Shown: in pieces, positions 15,397-24,976 of the stretch
How positions within the stretch are numbered: the stretch's first letter is position 1
Layout of the letters: every line of letters begins with the position of its first letter
From: Geminicoccaceae bacterium
Lineage (GTDB): Bacteria; Pseudomonadota; Alphaproteobacteria; Geminicoccales; Geminicoccaceae
Assembly (NCBI GenBank): GCA_028279345.1
Contig: JANQNY010000059.1
Coordinates: 1-64,000, forward strand
Direction: 5' to 3'
DNA: 64,000 nt
The notes under the pieces: generated by a model
Databases searched by the model: none
What the model was told of the DNA's origin: nothing
What the model saw: the letters and a program-made list of their open reading frames with translations, nothing else
Translations under genes and position numbers: made by a program

Positions 15397-16706
15397 CGAT
15401 GCGGCTCCCTGATGACGTAGCTCGCCCGTTCGAGGGTCGCGTCCCGCTCGGCGTCGAGCCGGCTGCCGACACGCTCAAGCCAGCGGCGCGATGCCTCGGC
15501 ATAGCCCTTCCGGCGCAACAACGCATCGACGTCGGGGGCGACGGCCGCACGCGTCACCGCCTGTCCCGACGCCCGGCGCAAGAGTTCCTCGGCCGCCTCG
15601 ACGGTCGGGTCTGCACGGTCGACGAGCGCAATCCGTCGCTGCGGCCGTTCGAGAACGCAGAGACCGGATGCCAAGAGCGCCACCAGCTGCGCCCCTGTAG
15701 AGGCCAGTTCGGCACTGACGGCCTCGCTAAGCGCCACACGACCCCCCTCGCCCGCAGGCTCCAGAAAATCGACGACGATCTGCCCACCCAGCTCACGCAC
15801 CCGGATCGCCTCCGCCAACGCATCGATTGCACGCGCGTTGACCGCAGCAGCCGGTCCCGTAGCCGCACCACGATCGACATCGACAGCGACGAACGCTTGC
15901 GTGTGCTCGATGACCAGCGCTCCACCACCGACGAGCGGCACGACCGGCTCCGCTGCCCCGGCCAAGGCCCCTTCGCAGCCCGCTTCGGCCCAAGGCAACG
16001 CCGAGGTGATCACCGCCGCGTCGACGCCGCTCGCCTGCGAGATCCGCCCCACCCATAGCCCGAATTCCGGCGTCGTCACCACACGACCGGTGCCCCGGCC
16101 GAGGCCGCGCATGGCGAGGCTCAGCTGCTCGTCCTCGGTGAGCAGCGCCGCTGGCGTGCCGGCAACCTCGAAGCGCTCCTCGAGCCTTGCCCATAAGCCT
16201 TCCAAGGTGAACGCCTCGGCCTCGATCTCCGCATCGGTCGCATCCAAAGCCGCTGCCGTGAGTGCGACGGGCGCCGCCGCCGGTAGAACCTGAAGGCGCT
16301 CGCGCAACGCTTTCGCCCGCGCGGGGGGAAGACCCTCGACGAGACCTGGCCCAGCCGCACCGGGCCACCATTCCAAGAGCGCACCAGCAAGCCTCACATT
16401 GGGACTGGCGCGACCGGCCTTGCTCCGCCGCGTATCGCGCACGCCCTGCACCATGAGCGCAGCTCCCAAGACCGGTGGCGGGTGCCTGAGGCGGCGCGGC
16501 AGCCGCACGAAGACCCCGTCGGCCCGGCCGAGGTCACAGAAGACGCCTCCCAGCTCCGGCGCTGCCGCGGTGACCCGCGCCTTGAACACGCCGTCCTCGA
16601 TCCCGGCGACGACGTCGACGACGCGCAACGCGCTCAGCCCGCCATCGTCGATGCGCCCCACGCGCCAGCGAAAAGGACCCGGGTCGACAACGAGATCGAC
16701 ACTCAA
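15393..16706 (-). CDS. rng: Ribonuclease E/G family protein
   Basis: A 437-residue member of the RNase E/G family, shorter than E. coli RNase G (about 489). The catalytic magnesium aspartates lie in VAVDVDRGAAT and IVVDFLEPA; the usual Asn after the first Asp (VDINSG) is Asp here. The N-terminal S1-like part is compressed and no CPxC zinc link is seen, so it is a diverged paralog type common in this position. The start is a TTG at 16706 overlapping the maf stop (TTGA); no ATG or GTG lies nearby. It is followed by yacG with a 4-base overlap. Confidence 0.85.
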   Translation of the reverse strand: MSVDLVVDPGPFRWRVGRIDDGGLSALRVVDVVAGIEDGVFKARVTAAAPELGGVFCDLGRADGVFVRLPRRLRHPPPVLGAALMVQGVRDTRRSKAGRASPNVRLAGALLEWWPGAAGPGLVEGLPPARAKALRERLQVLPAAAPVALTAAALDATDAEIEAEAFTLEGLWARLEERFEVAGTPAALLTEDEQLSLAMRGLGRGTGRVVTTPEFGLWVGRISQASGVDAAVITSALPWAEAGCEGALAGAAEPVVPLVGGGALVIEHTQAFVAVDVDRGAATGPAAAVNARAIDALAEAIRVRELGGQIVVDFLEPAGEGGRVALSEAVSAELASTGAQLVALLASGLCVLERPQRRIALVDRADPTVEAAEELLRRASGQAVTRAAVAPDVDALLRRKGYAEASRRWLERVGSRLDAERDATLERASYVIREPHR

Positions 16707-17284
16707 GGCGGGCGCCAACCGAGGCCGCGCAGCATGTCGAGGGTAAGCGCAAGCGGCAGGCCCACGACATTGGACCAGCTGCCGGTGATCGCCGGCACGA
16801 ACGCTTCGGCCCGCCCTTGGATGGCGTAGGCCCCCGCCTTGCCGCGCCACTCGTCGCTGGCGAGATAGGCGTCGATGTCGGCTGGATGGAGACGCTTGAA
16901 GCGCACATGGGTCATCGCCGCCTTCGCGCTTCGCCGGCCGTCGGGGGCGATCGCCGCGACACCACTCCACACCCGGTGGCGCCGGCCGCTGAGGAGCTCC
17001 AGCGCTGCGCGCGCCACCGCAGGGTCCTCGGTCTTCGGCAGGATGCGCCGGCCGCAGGCGACGACCGTATCGGCGGCGATGATGAACACGTCGGGGGCGG
17101 CCGGCAGAACCGCCGCCGCCTTAGCCTCGGCGATCCGTAGCACGTAAGGCTTGGGCAGTTCGCCCGGCAGGATGCATTCGTCGACCTCCGGGGCCACAAC
17201 GCGATCCGGCTCGATGCCAGCCTGGCGAAGCAGTGCTAGGCGACGTGGCGAGGCGGACGCCAGCAGCAGTGGCGGTGCCGGCAT
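16703..17284 (-). CDS. maf: Maf-family nucleoside triphosphate pyrophosphatase
   Basis: A 193-residue Maf/HAM1-type pyrophosphatase that hydrolyses non-canonical or excess nucleoside triphosphates. It has the N-terminal LLLASASPRRLALLRQAG signature, the metal-binding IIAADTVVACG and the C-terminal SWSNVVGLPL segment. The ATG shares one base with the infA stop (TAATG), so translation is coupled to infA. The 3' end overlaps rng. Confidence 0.94.
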   Translation of the reverse strand: MPAPPLLLASASPRRLALLRQAGIEPDRVVAPEVDECILPGELPKPYVLRIAEAKAAAVLPAAPDVFIIAADTVVACGRRILPKTEDPAVARAALELLSGRRHRVWSGVAAIAPDGRRSAKAAMTHVRFKRLHPADIDAYLASDEWRGKAGAYAIQGRAEAFVPAITGSWSNVVGLPLALTLDMLRGLGWRPP

Positions 17285-17502
17285 TACTTGAAGCGGTAGG
17301 TGATCCGGCCGCGGTTCAGGTCGTAAGGTGTCATCTCGACGGTCACGCGATCGCCGGTGAGCACGCGGATCCGGTTCTTGCGCATGCGGCCGGAAGTGTG
17401 CGCCAAGATCTCGTGCTCGTTCTCGAGCTTCACGCGAAACATGGCATTGGGCAGCACCTCGGTGACGGTGCCGCTGAATTCGATCAGATCCTCTTTGGTC
17501 AT
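17284..17502 (-). CDS. infA: Translation initiation factor IF-1
   Basis: A 72-residue S1-fold protein that binds the 30S A site with IF-2 and IF-3. The sequence [13 protein letters not shown], then [30 protein letters not shown] and [14 protein letters not shown] matches the family end to end. The ATG at 17502 with GGAGAGGG just upstream is chosen, although the frame is open further upstream. It heads the infA-maf-rng-yacG part of the operon, 101 bases after the phosphatase gene. Confidence 0.98.
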   Translation of the reverse strand: MTKEDLIEFSGTVTEVLPNAMFRVKLENEHEILAHTSGRMRKNRIRVLTGDRVTVEMTPYDLNRGRITYRFK

Positions 17503-17603
17503 ACCCTCTCCGGTCTGGGACGCGCGTCCCCTTGGGACGCGACAGGTGTCGACATGACCGGAAGCTTGCCGGGAATCAAGCACGCCCTGCGCAACCCCGA
17601 CCC

Positions 17604-18047
17604 TCAAGGAGCCGGCGAGCCCTCCGGCGGAAAGCGGCGGTAGATCGCCTCCATCAGGCGATCACGCAGATCGCGATAAGCGTCGAGGCGCTGCGAGCGG
17701 CTGCCCGAGGCCAAGCTCGGATCAGGCATATGCCAGAGTTCGACCTCGACGGCCGCATCGCGCATGAACTCGACCGCCTTGTGCTGTGCCTGGGGCGAGA
17801 GCGAGATCACCACGTCGAAATAGTCGTCCATCAGCTGATCGAAATCCTGGGTCACATGCCCCTTGAGGTCGATGCCGATCTCGTCGAGCACCTCGGAGAC
17901 GAACGGGTCGGGTACGCCCGCACGGACACCGACGCTATCCACATAGATTCGCCGGTGATGAAAGTAGCGGAGGATGGCTGCCGCCATCGGCGAGCGGATC
18001 GCGTTCATGTTGCAGGCGAACAGTACGCTGCCCGGCAGGTCCCGCAC
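17604..18047 (-). CDS. Low-molecular-weight protein tyrosine phosphatase family
   Basis: A 147-residue protein with the CX5R phosphate loop in [13 protein letters not shown] and the general-acid region MPDPS. These proteins dephosphorylate tyrosine or act as arsenate reductases; the substrate is unknown here. The frame has no ATG at the right place; the GTG at 18047, giving [12 protein letters not shown], is chosen. It follows the UPF0262 gene by 4 bases, and this hisD-UPF0262-phosphatase-infA order is common in alphaproteobacteria. Confidence 0.85.
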   Translation of the reverse strand: MRDLPGSVLFACNMNAIRSPMAAAILRYFHHRRIYVDSVGVRAGVPDPFVSEVLDEIGIDLKGHVTQDFDQLMDDYFDVVISLSPQAQHKAVEFMRDAAVEVELWHMPDPSLASGSRSQRLDAYRDLRDRLMEAIYRRFPPEGSPAP

Positions 18048-18051
18048 GCTG

Positions 18052-18540
18052 TTAGCCGCGGATATGCAGCACGCAAACGAGCGTGAACAGCCGCCGCGCC
18101 GTGTTCTCGTCCATCTCGATGCTGCTCGCGAGCGCGTCTCTAAGCTGCTCGGACCCCTCATTGTGGAGCCCTCGACGCGCCATGTCGATCGCCTCGATCC
18201 GGCTGGGCGTGGCCGTCTTGATGGCGTTGTAGTAAGTCTCGCAGATAAGAAAGTAGTCTTTGATGATCCCGCGGAAGGGGCGCACGGGGAGCCGGACCTC
18301 GGTGTGCTGCTGCTTTGGCGCGTTCAGGTCGAGCACGAGCGTCGCATCCTTGAGCCCCAGCTCCAGATCGTAGGGCCCCTTGGGCCCTTCGCGCAGACGG
18401 AAATGATTGGACTCCAAGAGGTCGAACACCGCGACCTGCCGCTCGTGCTCCACCTCCGGTGACCAACGCACGAAGGTCTCGTTGTCGAGCGACACCGTCG
18501 CGATGCGGTGGTCCGGCTGCTGCACCTGGTCAGTGCTCAC
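18052..18540 (-). CDS. UPF0262 family protein
   Basis: A 162-residue protein of family UPF0262, found almost only in alphaproteobacteria. Conserved blocks include VEHERQVAVFDLLESNHF, LPVRPFRGIIKDYF and MDENTARRLFTLVCVLHIRG. The function is unknown. The GTG at 18540 overlaps the hisD stop by 11 bases and gives the family length; upstream frame extension would run through hisD. Confidence 0.88.
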   Translation of the reverse strand: MSTDQVQQPDHRIATVSLDNETFVRWSPEVEHERQVAVFDLLESNHFRLREGPKGPYDLELGLKDATLVLDLNAPKQQHTEVRLPVRPFRGIIKDYFLICETYYNAIKTATPSRIEAIDMARRGLHNEGSEQLRDALASSIEMDENTARRLFTLVCVLHIRG

Positions 18541-19828
18541 CCAAGGCCTCCAGGCGGAGATCCACGGCGCGCGCATGGCCATCCAGACCTTCGGCACGCG
18601 CGAGGCGTGCAGCGGGCGGGCCGAGCGTGCCCAAGGCGCGAGCGTCGCAACCGAGCACAGTGGTGCGCTTCATGAAGTCCAGGACCCCTAGGCCCGAGGC
18701 GAAGCGGGCACTCCGGGCGGTCGGCAGCACGTGGTTGGGGCCACCTACGTAGTCGCCGATGACCTCCGGCGTGAAGGGGCCGACGAAGACACTGCCGGCA
18801 TGCCGAATGGCGTCGAGCAAGGGCTGAGGCGCCTCGACGAGCAGCTCCAGGTGCTCGGGTGCCAAGCGGTCGACAATCCGGGGGGTGGCGTCGAGCCCGG
18901 CGACGATGATGGCCCCGTGCTGTCGCCAGCTCGCTTCGGCGATCTGCCGGCGCGGCAAGGTCTCGAGCTGCGCCGCGACGGCGGCCGCGACGGCATCGGC
19001 CAGAGCCGCATCGTCGGTGATGAGAATCGCCTGGGCGTCCTCGCCGTGCTCGGATTGGCTCAAGAGGTCGGCCGCGACCCACGCGGGATCGGCGCCGGCA
19101 TCCGCCACGACCACTACCTCCGAGGGTCCGGCGATCATGTCGATGCCGACCTCGCCGAACACCTGTCGCTTGGCTTCGGCGACATAGGCGTTGCCGGGGC
19201 CTACGATCTTGTCGACGGGCGCGATAGCCGCTGTCCCATAGGCGAGGGCGCCGATGGCTTGGGCGCCGCCGATGCGCCAGATTTCGTCGATGCCGAGCGT
19301 CGCCGCTGCGGTCAAGACCAACGGGTTGAGGATGCCATCTGGGGCGGGCACCGCCATCACCACCCGGCCGCAGCCCGCCACCTGTGCTGGAATTGCGTTC
19401 ATCAAGACGCTCGACGGGTACGCCGCCATTCCTCCGGGAACGTAGAGGCCCACGCTGTCGACTGGCCGCCAGCGCAGCTCCTGGCGCACGCCCAGCGCGT
19501 CGGTGGTCTGGATCGCCTCGGGGCGCTGCAGCTCGTGGAAAGCACGGATGCGCTCCGCAGCGAAGGCGAGCGCGTCTCGATCCGCGGGCGTCGTTGCGGC
19601 GCACGCCGCCTCGACATCGGCGGGCTTGACGCGCAAGCCGACGTCGCTCGGCATACGATCGAACCGACGCGTGAGCTCGCTGACCGCCTCGTCACCCCGC
19701 TCCCGGACGTCGGCGAGTATGGTCTGAACGACTTCCCTGACATCCGGCGCGGCACCGCGGCGCGCAGCGACCAGCTGATCGAGCCGGCGCTCGAAATCGG
19801 CCTCGCCCGTGGTCAGGCGCCGCGTCAC
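18530..19828 (-). CDS. hisD: Histidinol dehydrogenase
   Basis: HisD performs the last two oxidations of histidine synthesis, L-histidinol to L-histidine with NAD+. The 432-residue protein contains VDSVGLYVPGG, VDKIVGPGNAYVAEAKR, GPSEVVVVAD, the zinc and catalytic residues in LAPEHLELL and LLSQSEHGEDA, and GPFTPEVIGDYVGGPNHVLPT. Full family length. Its start overlaps the DUF2948 stop by 4 bases. No other his genes are near. Confidence 0.97.
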   Translation of the reverse strand: MTRRLTTGEADFERRLDQLVAARRGAAPDVREVVQTILADVRERGDEAVSELTRRFDRMPSDVGLRVKPADVEAACAATTPADRDALAFAAERIRAFHELQRPEAIQTTDALGVRQELRWRPVDSVGLYVPGGMAAYPSSVLMNAIPAQVAGCGRVVMAVPAPDGILNPLVLTAAATLGIDEIWRIGGAQAIGALAYGTAAIAPVDKIVGPGNAYVAEAKRQVFGEVGIDMIAGPSEVVVVADAGADPAWVAADLLSQSEHGEDAQAILITDDAALADAVAAAVAAQLETLPRRQIAEASWRQHGAIIVAGLDATPRIVDRLAPEHLELLVEAPQPLLDAIRHAGSVFVGPFTPEVIGDYVGGPNHVLPTARSARFASGLGVLDFMKRTTVLGCDARALGTLGPPAARLARAEGLDGHARAVDLRLEALGEH

Positions 19829-20229
19829 GCTGAGGTTTCCGCGGCTTCGAGCGCTTGTGGTTCGAAGTCTTCGAGGCGCACGTCGATGCGCTCGACGTCG
19901 AACCGTAGCGCCTCGCCGCCCTGAAACACCAAGAGCACCCGATCCTCGGCCTCCGCCAAGAGCGTCAGCACCACGTGATCCTCCGACGGCCGCTCCGGCT
20001 CGAGCCCGCGCCAGCTCACCGCATCCACGTTGTGCAGGCTCAGCACGCTGAAGCAGGGTCGCGCGACCTCAGCCGGGCGCTCACGCCGGAGCCGTCTGAA
20101 GCCTGCCATGAACTGCCGTGCCGTCGGATCGAAGGCCATCTCGTTGATCGGGGCTCGCGCATCCTGCAACACCGCGGCGATGACGCAGAGGTCCTCGCCG
20201 TCCATCGCGCGCAGGCGGAGCCCGGCCAT
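19825..20229 (-). CDS. DUF2948 family protein
   Basis: A 134-residue protein of DUF2948, a family conserved next to murA and hisD in alphaproteobacteria and of unknown function. Conserved pieces are LRAMDGEDLCVIAAVLQDA, the FDPTARQFMAGFRRLRRER-like basic stretch, and FQGGEALRFDVERIDVRLED. The ATG at 20229 shares a base with the murA stop (TGATG). Confidence 0.85.
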   Translation of the reverse strand: MAGLRLRAMDGEDLCVIAAVLQDARAPINEMAFDPTARQFMAGFRRLRRERPAEVARPCFSVLSLHNVDAVSWRGLEPERPSEDHVVLTLLAEAEDRVLLVFQGGEALRFDVERIDVRLEDFEPQALEAAETSA

Positions 20230-21494
20230 CAGGCTTGCCGCTCGATCTGCGCGCCGCAGGCCCGGAGCTTGCGCTCGAGGTCCGCGTAGCCGCGATCGAG
20301 GTGGTAGACGCGGTTGATCTCGGTGGTGCCTTCTGCGGCAAGCCCCGCGAGCACCAGCGACACCGAGGCCCTGAGGTCGGTCGCCATCACGGGCGCCCCC
20401 TTCAGGCGCTCGACACCGCGGACCAGGGCCGAGGACCCCTGCACGGTGATCCGAGCACCCATCCGGTGCAGCTCCGGCACGTGCATGAAGCGGTTCTCGA
20501 AGATCGTCTCGGTGATCATCGCCGCCCCGTCGGCGACGCACATCATCGCCATGAACTGGGCCTGCAGGTCGGTGGCGAAGCCAGGATAGGGCTGGGTCAT
20601 GACGTCGACGCCGCTGAGCCGCGCACCACCGCCGTCGGCGACCATGCCGGTCTCGGTCGCGTCGAGCGCTAGGCCCGTGCGCCTAAGCTTGTCGAGCGCC
20701 TCGCCGAAGAGGGACGGGTCCGCGCCGTCGATCTCGATGCGGCCACCCGTGATGCCGGCGGCCATCGCATAGGTTCCGGTCTCGATGCGATCGGGGATGA
20801 TGCGATGCAGGGCACCGCGTAGCGCCTCGACACCGTCGATGACGATCCGCTCGCTGCCAGCCCCTTTCACCTTGGCGCCCATGGCGTTCAGGCAGGCCGC
20901 GAGGTCAACGATCTCGGGCTCGCGCGCGCAGTTCATCAGAACGGTTTGGCCGCGCGCCAGCGCCGCCGCCATCATCAGGTTCTCGGTGGCACCGACGGAC
21001 ACCGTGGGCATCAGGTACTCGGCACCCTGCAGGCCACCAGGCGCGGTCGCGTGCACATAGCCGCCGTCGAGCTCGATCTTGGCACCCAGCGCCTCCAACC
21101 CAGAGAGATGGATATCGACCGGCCGCGTGCCGATCGCGCAGCCGCCGGGGAGCGATACCCGTGCCTCGCCGGCGCGGGCGACCAGCGGGCCCAGGACCAG
21201 CACCGAGGCGCGCATCCGGCGGACGAGGTCGTAGGGCGCGGTGGTTGAGAGCAGTTCCGGGCAATGCAGGACCATATGGCCCGCCTCGCCCGCCTTGTGG
21301 GTCACCTCGACGCCCAAGAGCTGGAGCAGCCGGCGCATGGAGGAGATGTCGGCGAGATCCGGCACGTTCTCGAGGTCGAGCGGCTCGGCCGACAGAAGCG
21401 CCGTCGCCATGATCGGCAACGCCGCGTTCTTGGCGGCGCTGACGCTGATGCGGCCCTCGAGCCGACGGCCTCCGGTAATGAGAATCTTGTCCAT
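20229..21494 (-). CDS. murA: UDP-N-acetylglucosamine 1-carboxyvinyltransferase
   Basis: MurA transfers enolpyruvate from PEP to UDP-GlcNAc, the first committed step of peptidoglycan synthesis. The 421-residue protein has the N-terminal [32 protein letters not shown], the catalytic loop [12 protein letters not shown] with the fosfomycin-target cysteine, and [15 protein letters not shown]. Length is standard. It lies 10 bases downstream of a 60-residue gene and heads the long overlapped operon with hisD. Confidence 0.98.
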   Translation of the reverse strand: MDKILITGGRRLEGRISVSAAKNAALPIMATALLSAEPLDLENVPDLADISSMRRLLQLLGVEVTHKAGEAGHMVLHCPELLSTTAPYDLVRRMRASVLVLGPLVARAGEARVSLPGGCAIGTRPVDIHLSGLEALGAKIELDGGYVHATAPGGLQGAEYLMPTVSVGATENLMMAAALARGQTVLMNCAREPEIVDLAACLNAMGAKVKGAGSERIVIDGVEALRGALHRIIPDRIETGTYAMAAGITGGRIEIDGADPSLFGEALDKLRRTGLALDATETGMVADGGGARLSGVDVMTQPYPGFATDLQAQFMAMMCVADGAAMITETIFENRFMHVPELHRMGARITVQGSSALVRGVERLKGAPVMATDLRASVSLVLAGLAAEGTTEINRVYHLDRGYADLERKLRACGAQIERQA

Positions 21495-21504
21495 GCGTCT
21501 CCGT

Positions 21505-21687
21505 TCAGACCGGACCCGCGCCGCTCGCGCGGGGCGACACCGCCGTCGCTGCCGCCTCCTGGAGCGCGCGCTGCCGGGCCTTGCGTTGCTTGAGGTTCTC
21601 CCGCATCTGGCGGGCGACCGCCTCGTCGTGCTGCTGGCGTTTCGGCGACCGCCGGCCCGTCGCTTTTGGGTCCGCGTCGTCGGTCAT
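21505..21687 (-). CDS. Small basic conserved protein upstream of murA
   Basis: A 60-residue, highly basic protein with a helical core [20 protein letters not shown] and further RQRALQEA. Small basic proteins of this kind precede murA in several alphaproteobacteria; no function is assigned. The start at 21687 ([11 protein letters not shown]) gives a compact protein although the frame is open upstream. It would be the first gene of the murA operon. Confidence 0.65.
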   Translation of the reverse strand: MTDDADPKATGRRSPKRQQHDEAVARQMRENLKQRKARQRALQEAAATAVSPRASGAGPV

Positions 21688-21804
21688 GACCGGTCCTCTC
21701 GCCTTGCTCGACTTGAGACCGTGTGGCATACCGCACCGCGCTCGCAGGCACCAGTCCCGCCCGCAGCGAGGCTGCCATCGTTGACCGGCAGCCAATTTTT
21801 GCGG

Positions 21805-21879
21805 GCCGCCATAGCTCAGGGGTAGAGCGCACCCTTGGTAAGGGTGAGGTCGAGTGTTCAAATCACTCTGGCGGCACCA
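21805..21879 (+). tRNA. tRNA-Thr (GGT)
   Basis: A 75-nt cloverleaf with encoded CCA. The acceptor GCCGCCA pairs with TGGCGGC, the D-arm is AGCTCAGGGGTAGAGC, the anticodon loop TTGGTAA carries anticodon GGT, and the T-arm is GTGTTCAAATCAC. It is divergent from the murA operon. Confidence 0.97.
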
Positions 21880-22034
21880 TCTAGGCCATTGCTAGCGGCT
21901 CACTGCTGGGCCGCGGTGGGTCGCTCAACGTTGATCGGTCGCGCCGCATCGCGCAGGCTACCTACTGCGTCACCACAATCTCGGTGTCCGCGGGCACGAA
22001 AGTACCTCAGGCGCCGACGCCCAGCACCGACCGC

Positions 22035-22973
22035 TCAATTACCCCAAAGCGTCGCCGGACGCGCCCTTTGGCGGCGTCGGCGGAGGCGGGCGACCGCGCC
22101 TAGGCGGGGCAGGCGGGCGACAGCGCCGAGGCGCGGCATCTCGTGCTCGACCAGATATTGCAGATCCTCGGTGAGGTCCTGCGGGTCGCCCTTGAGCGCG
22201 TCGGGACCGATCGGAGTGCCGACGCGCACGCGGTAGGGATAGCCCCGCTTGTTGAGCACCTCGCGGAACAGCGTGACGTCGCGCAACTCGTTGGAGAGCT
22301 GCGAAAAGGCATAGAACAGCGGCGAATTGCGACCGCTGATCGACATCGGCACGAGTGGTGCCTGAAAGCGCCGGGCCATGTTGATGATCGTCGGCTGCCA
22401 AGGACGCTCGGCGAGGCCTCGCCAGGACATGTAGGCGAGCCGACCGGCGGGAAACAGCACGACGCAACGCCCGTCCTTGAGCGCGCGCGCCGCGTTTACA
22501 AGCGTGTCCCTGGAGCTCGCGTGGCTGCGCTTGTCCTTGCCCCACTCCACTGGAATGATGAGCTCCGCGAGGCGCGGCGCGACCCTGAGCGCATCGCGGT
22601 TGGCGAAGAAGCACACGTCCGGGCGTAGCGCCTTGAGTGCCTGATAGACGACGATACCGTCGGCGATGCCGGTCGGATGGTTGGGCGCCACCAGCACCGG
22701 CCCTTCGGCGGGGAGGTTGCCGACCGCATCGGCGCGCACGTCGATCGCCAAGAGCCGGCATAGGAGATCCATGATCTCGCGGCCGCTCATGTCGCGGACC
22801 ACGTCGGCGAGCTCGACGGCCGTCCGGTAGTGCAGCAGCCGAAACAGGAGTGTCTGCATCAGCAATCGGCCGACTGGCGACCCGAACAGCCCCGGCGCTC
22901 GCTCCTCGATGAGCTCGTCGACGATGTTCCGCGCCGTCGGTTGTGCCGTCATCCCGGTCGGACCCATCTGCAT
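22035..22973 (-). CDS. 1-acyl-sn-glycerol-3-phosphate acyltransferase-like protein
   Basis: A 312-residue PlsC-type acyltransferase. The HX4D motif is in APNHPTGIADG, the second block is FANRDALRVAP, and the third is VLFPAGRLAYMSW. A membrane-proximal role in phospholipid assembly is likely, but substrates are unknown. Starts at 22973, 22967 and 22952 are all possible. The C-terminus contains a tandem duplication (PRLGAVARL twice) made by a 27-bp DNA repeat and ends in a basic tail. Confidence 0.85.
   Translation of the reverse strand: MQMGPTGMTAQPTARNIVDELIEERAPGLFGSPVGRLLMQTLLFRLLHYRTAVELADVVRDMSGREIMDLLCRLLAIDVRADAVGNLPAEGPVLVAPNHPTGIADGIVVYQALKALRPDVCFFANRDALRVAPRLAELIIPVEWGKDKRSHASSRDTLVNAARALKDGRCVVLFPAGRLAYMSWRGLAERPWQPTIINMARRFQAPLVPMSISGRNSPLFYAFSQLSNELRDVTLFREVLNKRGYPYRVRVGTPIGPDALKGDPQDLTEDLQYLVEHEMPRLGAVARLPRLGAVARLRRRRQRARPATLWGN
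22085..22138. repeat. 27-bp tandem repeat inside the acyltransferase gene
   Basis: Two copies of a 27-base unit (22085-22111 and 22112-22138) differ at only a few positions. The repeat is in frame and duplicates nine residues near the protein's C-terminus. It looks like a recent slippage event. Confidence 0.75.
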
Positions 22974-23065
22974 TCGACTAACCTTCGCGTCCGGCCCGAT
23001 TAAACGAAAACCGTCGGCCTCCGCAACCTCAAGGGGGCATGTCGGGGCGCATCGCGGCCCGGCGT

Positions 23066-24865
23066 TCAGGCCGCATCGGCCTGGAACTGCAGGGCTGCGA
23101 GGCGGGCATAGAGGCCACCCCGGGACAAGAGCTGGTCGTGCGTTCCCTGAGCGACGATGCGCCCCTCGTCGACGACCACGATGCGGTCCGCTTTGAGTAC
23201 GGTCGCCAAGCGGTGCGCGATGACCACGGAGCTGCGCCCCCGCGCGAGCCGGTCCACCGCCGCCTGGACCAGGCGCTCGCTCTCGGCGTCGAGCGAACTG
23301 GTCGCCTCGTCGAGGAGTAGCACCCGCGGGTCCCGCAAGAGTGCTCGAGCGATCGCGATCCGCTGGCGCTGCCCACCCGAGAGCCGCACGCCCTTCTCAC
23401 CCACAAACGTGTCAAAGCCGTTGGGCAGGCGCTCGATGAACTCCGTCGCATGCGCGGCGTCCGCGGCGCGGCGCACCTCGCCGTCGCCCGCGCTGGGGCG
23501 CGCATAGCGGATATTCTCCAGCGCGTTCTCGGAGAAGATCACTGGCTCTTGGGGCACGAGGCCGAGGACCGCGCGGTAGACCGACGGATCGAAGCTGCGC
23601 ACGTCGACACCGTCGAGCCTTACGCTGCCCCGCTCAGGATCGTAGAAGCGCATCAACAACTGGAAGACCGTGCTTTTGCCGGCGCCGGATGGACCGACCA
23701 GCGCCACGCTCTCGCCGGGCTCGACCGTGAGGTCGAAATCATCGAGGACGGGTGTTTCCGGCACCGCCGGATAGGCGAAGCGGACGTGCTCGAGCGAGAT
23801 CCGACCCCGCATCGGCGTCGGCAACGGCTTGGGGTGCGCCGGCGGTGCGATCGTGCTCGGTGTGTCGAGCAGCTCGAACAGCCGTTCCGTGGCACCTGCG
23901 GCCCGCTGCAGATCGCCGAAGATCTCCGAGAGGCCACCCGCGGCGCTCGCCACGATCGTTGCGTAGAAGACGAAGGCCGACAGCTCACCCGCGGTGAGCC
24001 GTCCGGTCAGCACGTCGTGGCCACCCAGATAGAGCACGCCGACGATCGCCCCGAAGACGAGCGCGATCACTGCGGCACCCAGCGCCGCACGCGCCCAGAT
24101 ATAGCCCGCGGCCGCATTGAACGCGCGCTCGGCGGCCGTCGAGAAACGTTCTTGCTCGGCGCTCTCCTGCGCGCAGGCCTGGACGGTGCGGACCGCGTTC
24201 AGGCTCTCCTCGGCAAGCCCCGAAACATCGGCCACCCGGTCCTGCGCCACACGTGAGCGGCGGCGCACCCGGCGACCGAAGACGACGAGCGGCACCACCA
24301 CGAGCGGCATGGCCAAGAGCACATAAGCTGTGAGGCGCGGCTGGGTCAGCATCAGCAGGACCAGACCGCCTACGAGCAGCAGCAGGTTGCGCAACGCCTG
24401 GGTAACACTTGCGCTGATGACCGTCTGGACGACGCTCGTGTCGGTGGTGAGCCTGGAGATCACCTCGCCGGTGCGCGTCACCTCGAAAAAGCCGGGCGAG
24501 AGCCGCACGACGTGGGCATAGACGTCGCGTCGGAGGTCCGTGACCACACGTTCGCCCAAGAGCGTCACGAAGTACGAGCGCGCGAAGGTCGCCACCGCGA
24601 TCACGAAGACGATCAACAACATCGCATAGAGCGCGTCGTCCAACGCCGACGGGTCGCCAGTCGCGAAACCGCCATCGATCAGAAGGCGCAGCCCAACCCC
24701 GATCGACAACACGCTCGCAGCGGCCACCACCAGACCGACCGCAGCGCTGATCACCCAGCCGCGATAGGGTGCGAGATAGCGTGCCAGTCGGCGCAGCTGT
24801 CGGAGGTCCCGGCTACGCTCGCGCCCGGCGGCGGCACCTTGTAGCTGCGCCTGGGCTTGTTCCAT
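23066..24865 (-). CDS. ABC transporter, fused permease and ATPase (MsbA-like)
   Basis: A 599-residue half-transporter. The N-terminal transmembrane domain (about residues 35-330) has six predicted helices. The C-terminal ATPase has Walker A GPSGAGKST, the Q-loop PQEP, the signature LSGGQRQRIAIARALL and Walker B VLLLDEATSSLD with the H-loop VIAHRLATV. Homodimeric exporters of this type move lipids or drugs; the substrate is unknown. It is divergent from rpmE, an arrangement seen in other alphaproteobacteria. Confidence 0.92.
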   Translation of the reverse strand: MEQAQAQLQGAAAGRERSRDLRQLRRLARYLAPYRGWVISAAVGLVVAAASVLSIGVGLRLLIDGGFATGDPSALDDALYAMLLIVFVIAVATFARSYFVTLLGERVVTDLRRDVYAHVVRLSPGFFEVTRTGEVISRLTTDTSVVQTVISASVTQALRNLLLLVGGLVLLMLTQPRLTAYVLLAMPLVVVPLVVFGRRVRRRSRVAQDRVADVSGLAEESLNAVRTVQACAQESAEQERFSTAAERAFNAAAGYIWARAALGAAVIALVFGAIVGVLYLGGHDVLTGRLTAGELSAFVFYATIVASAAGGLSEIFGDLQRAAGATERLFELLDTPSTIAPPAHPKPLPTPMRGRISLEHVRFAYPAVPETPVLDDFDLTVEPGESVALVGPSGAGKSTVFQLLMRFYDPERGSVRLDGVDVRSFDPSVYRAVLGLVPQEPVIFSENALENIRYARPSAGDGEVRRAADAAHATEFIERLPNGFDTFVGEKGVRLSGGQRQRIAIARALLRDPRVLLLDEATSSLDAESERLVQAAVDRLARGRSSVVIAHRLATVLKADRIVVVDEGRIVAQGTHDQLLSRGGLYARLAALQFQADAA

Positions 24866-24976
24866 GATCGCGGGTGTCCCGTCGTGCGCTCGTTGGTCGG
24901 GGCGCGATGCCAGACCGGGCCTTGTCGAGCAAGGGGGATGAGGCTATAGACCGCGCTCCGCGCGAGGAGACTATCG

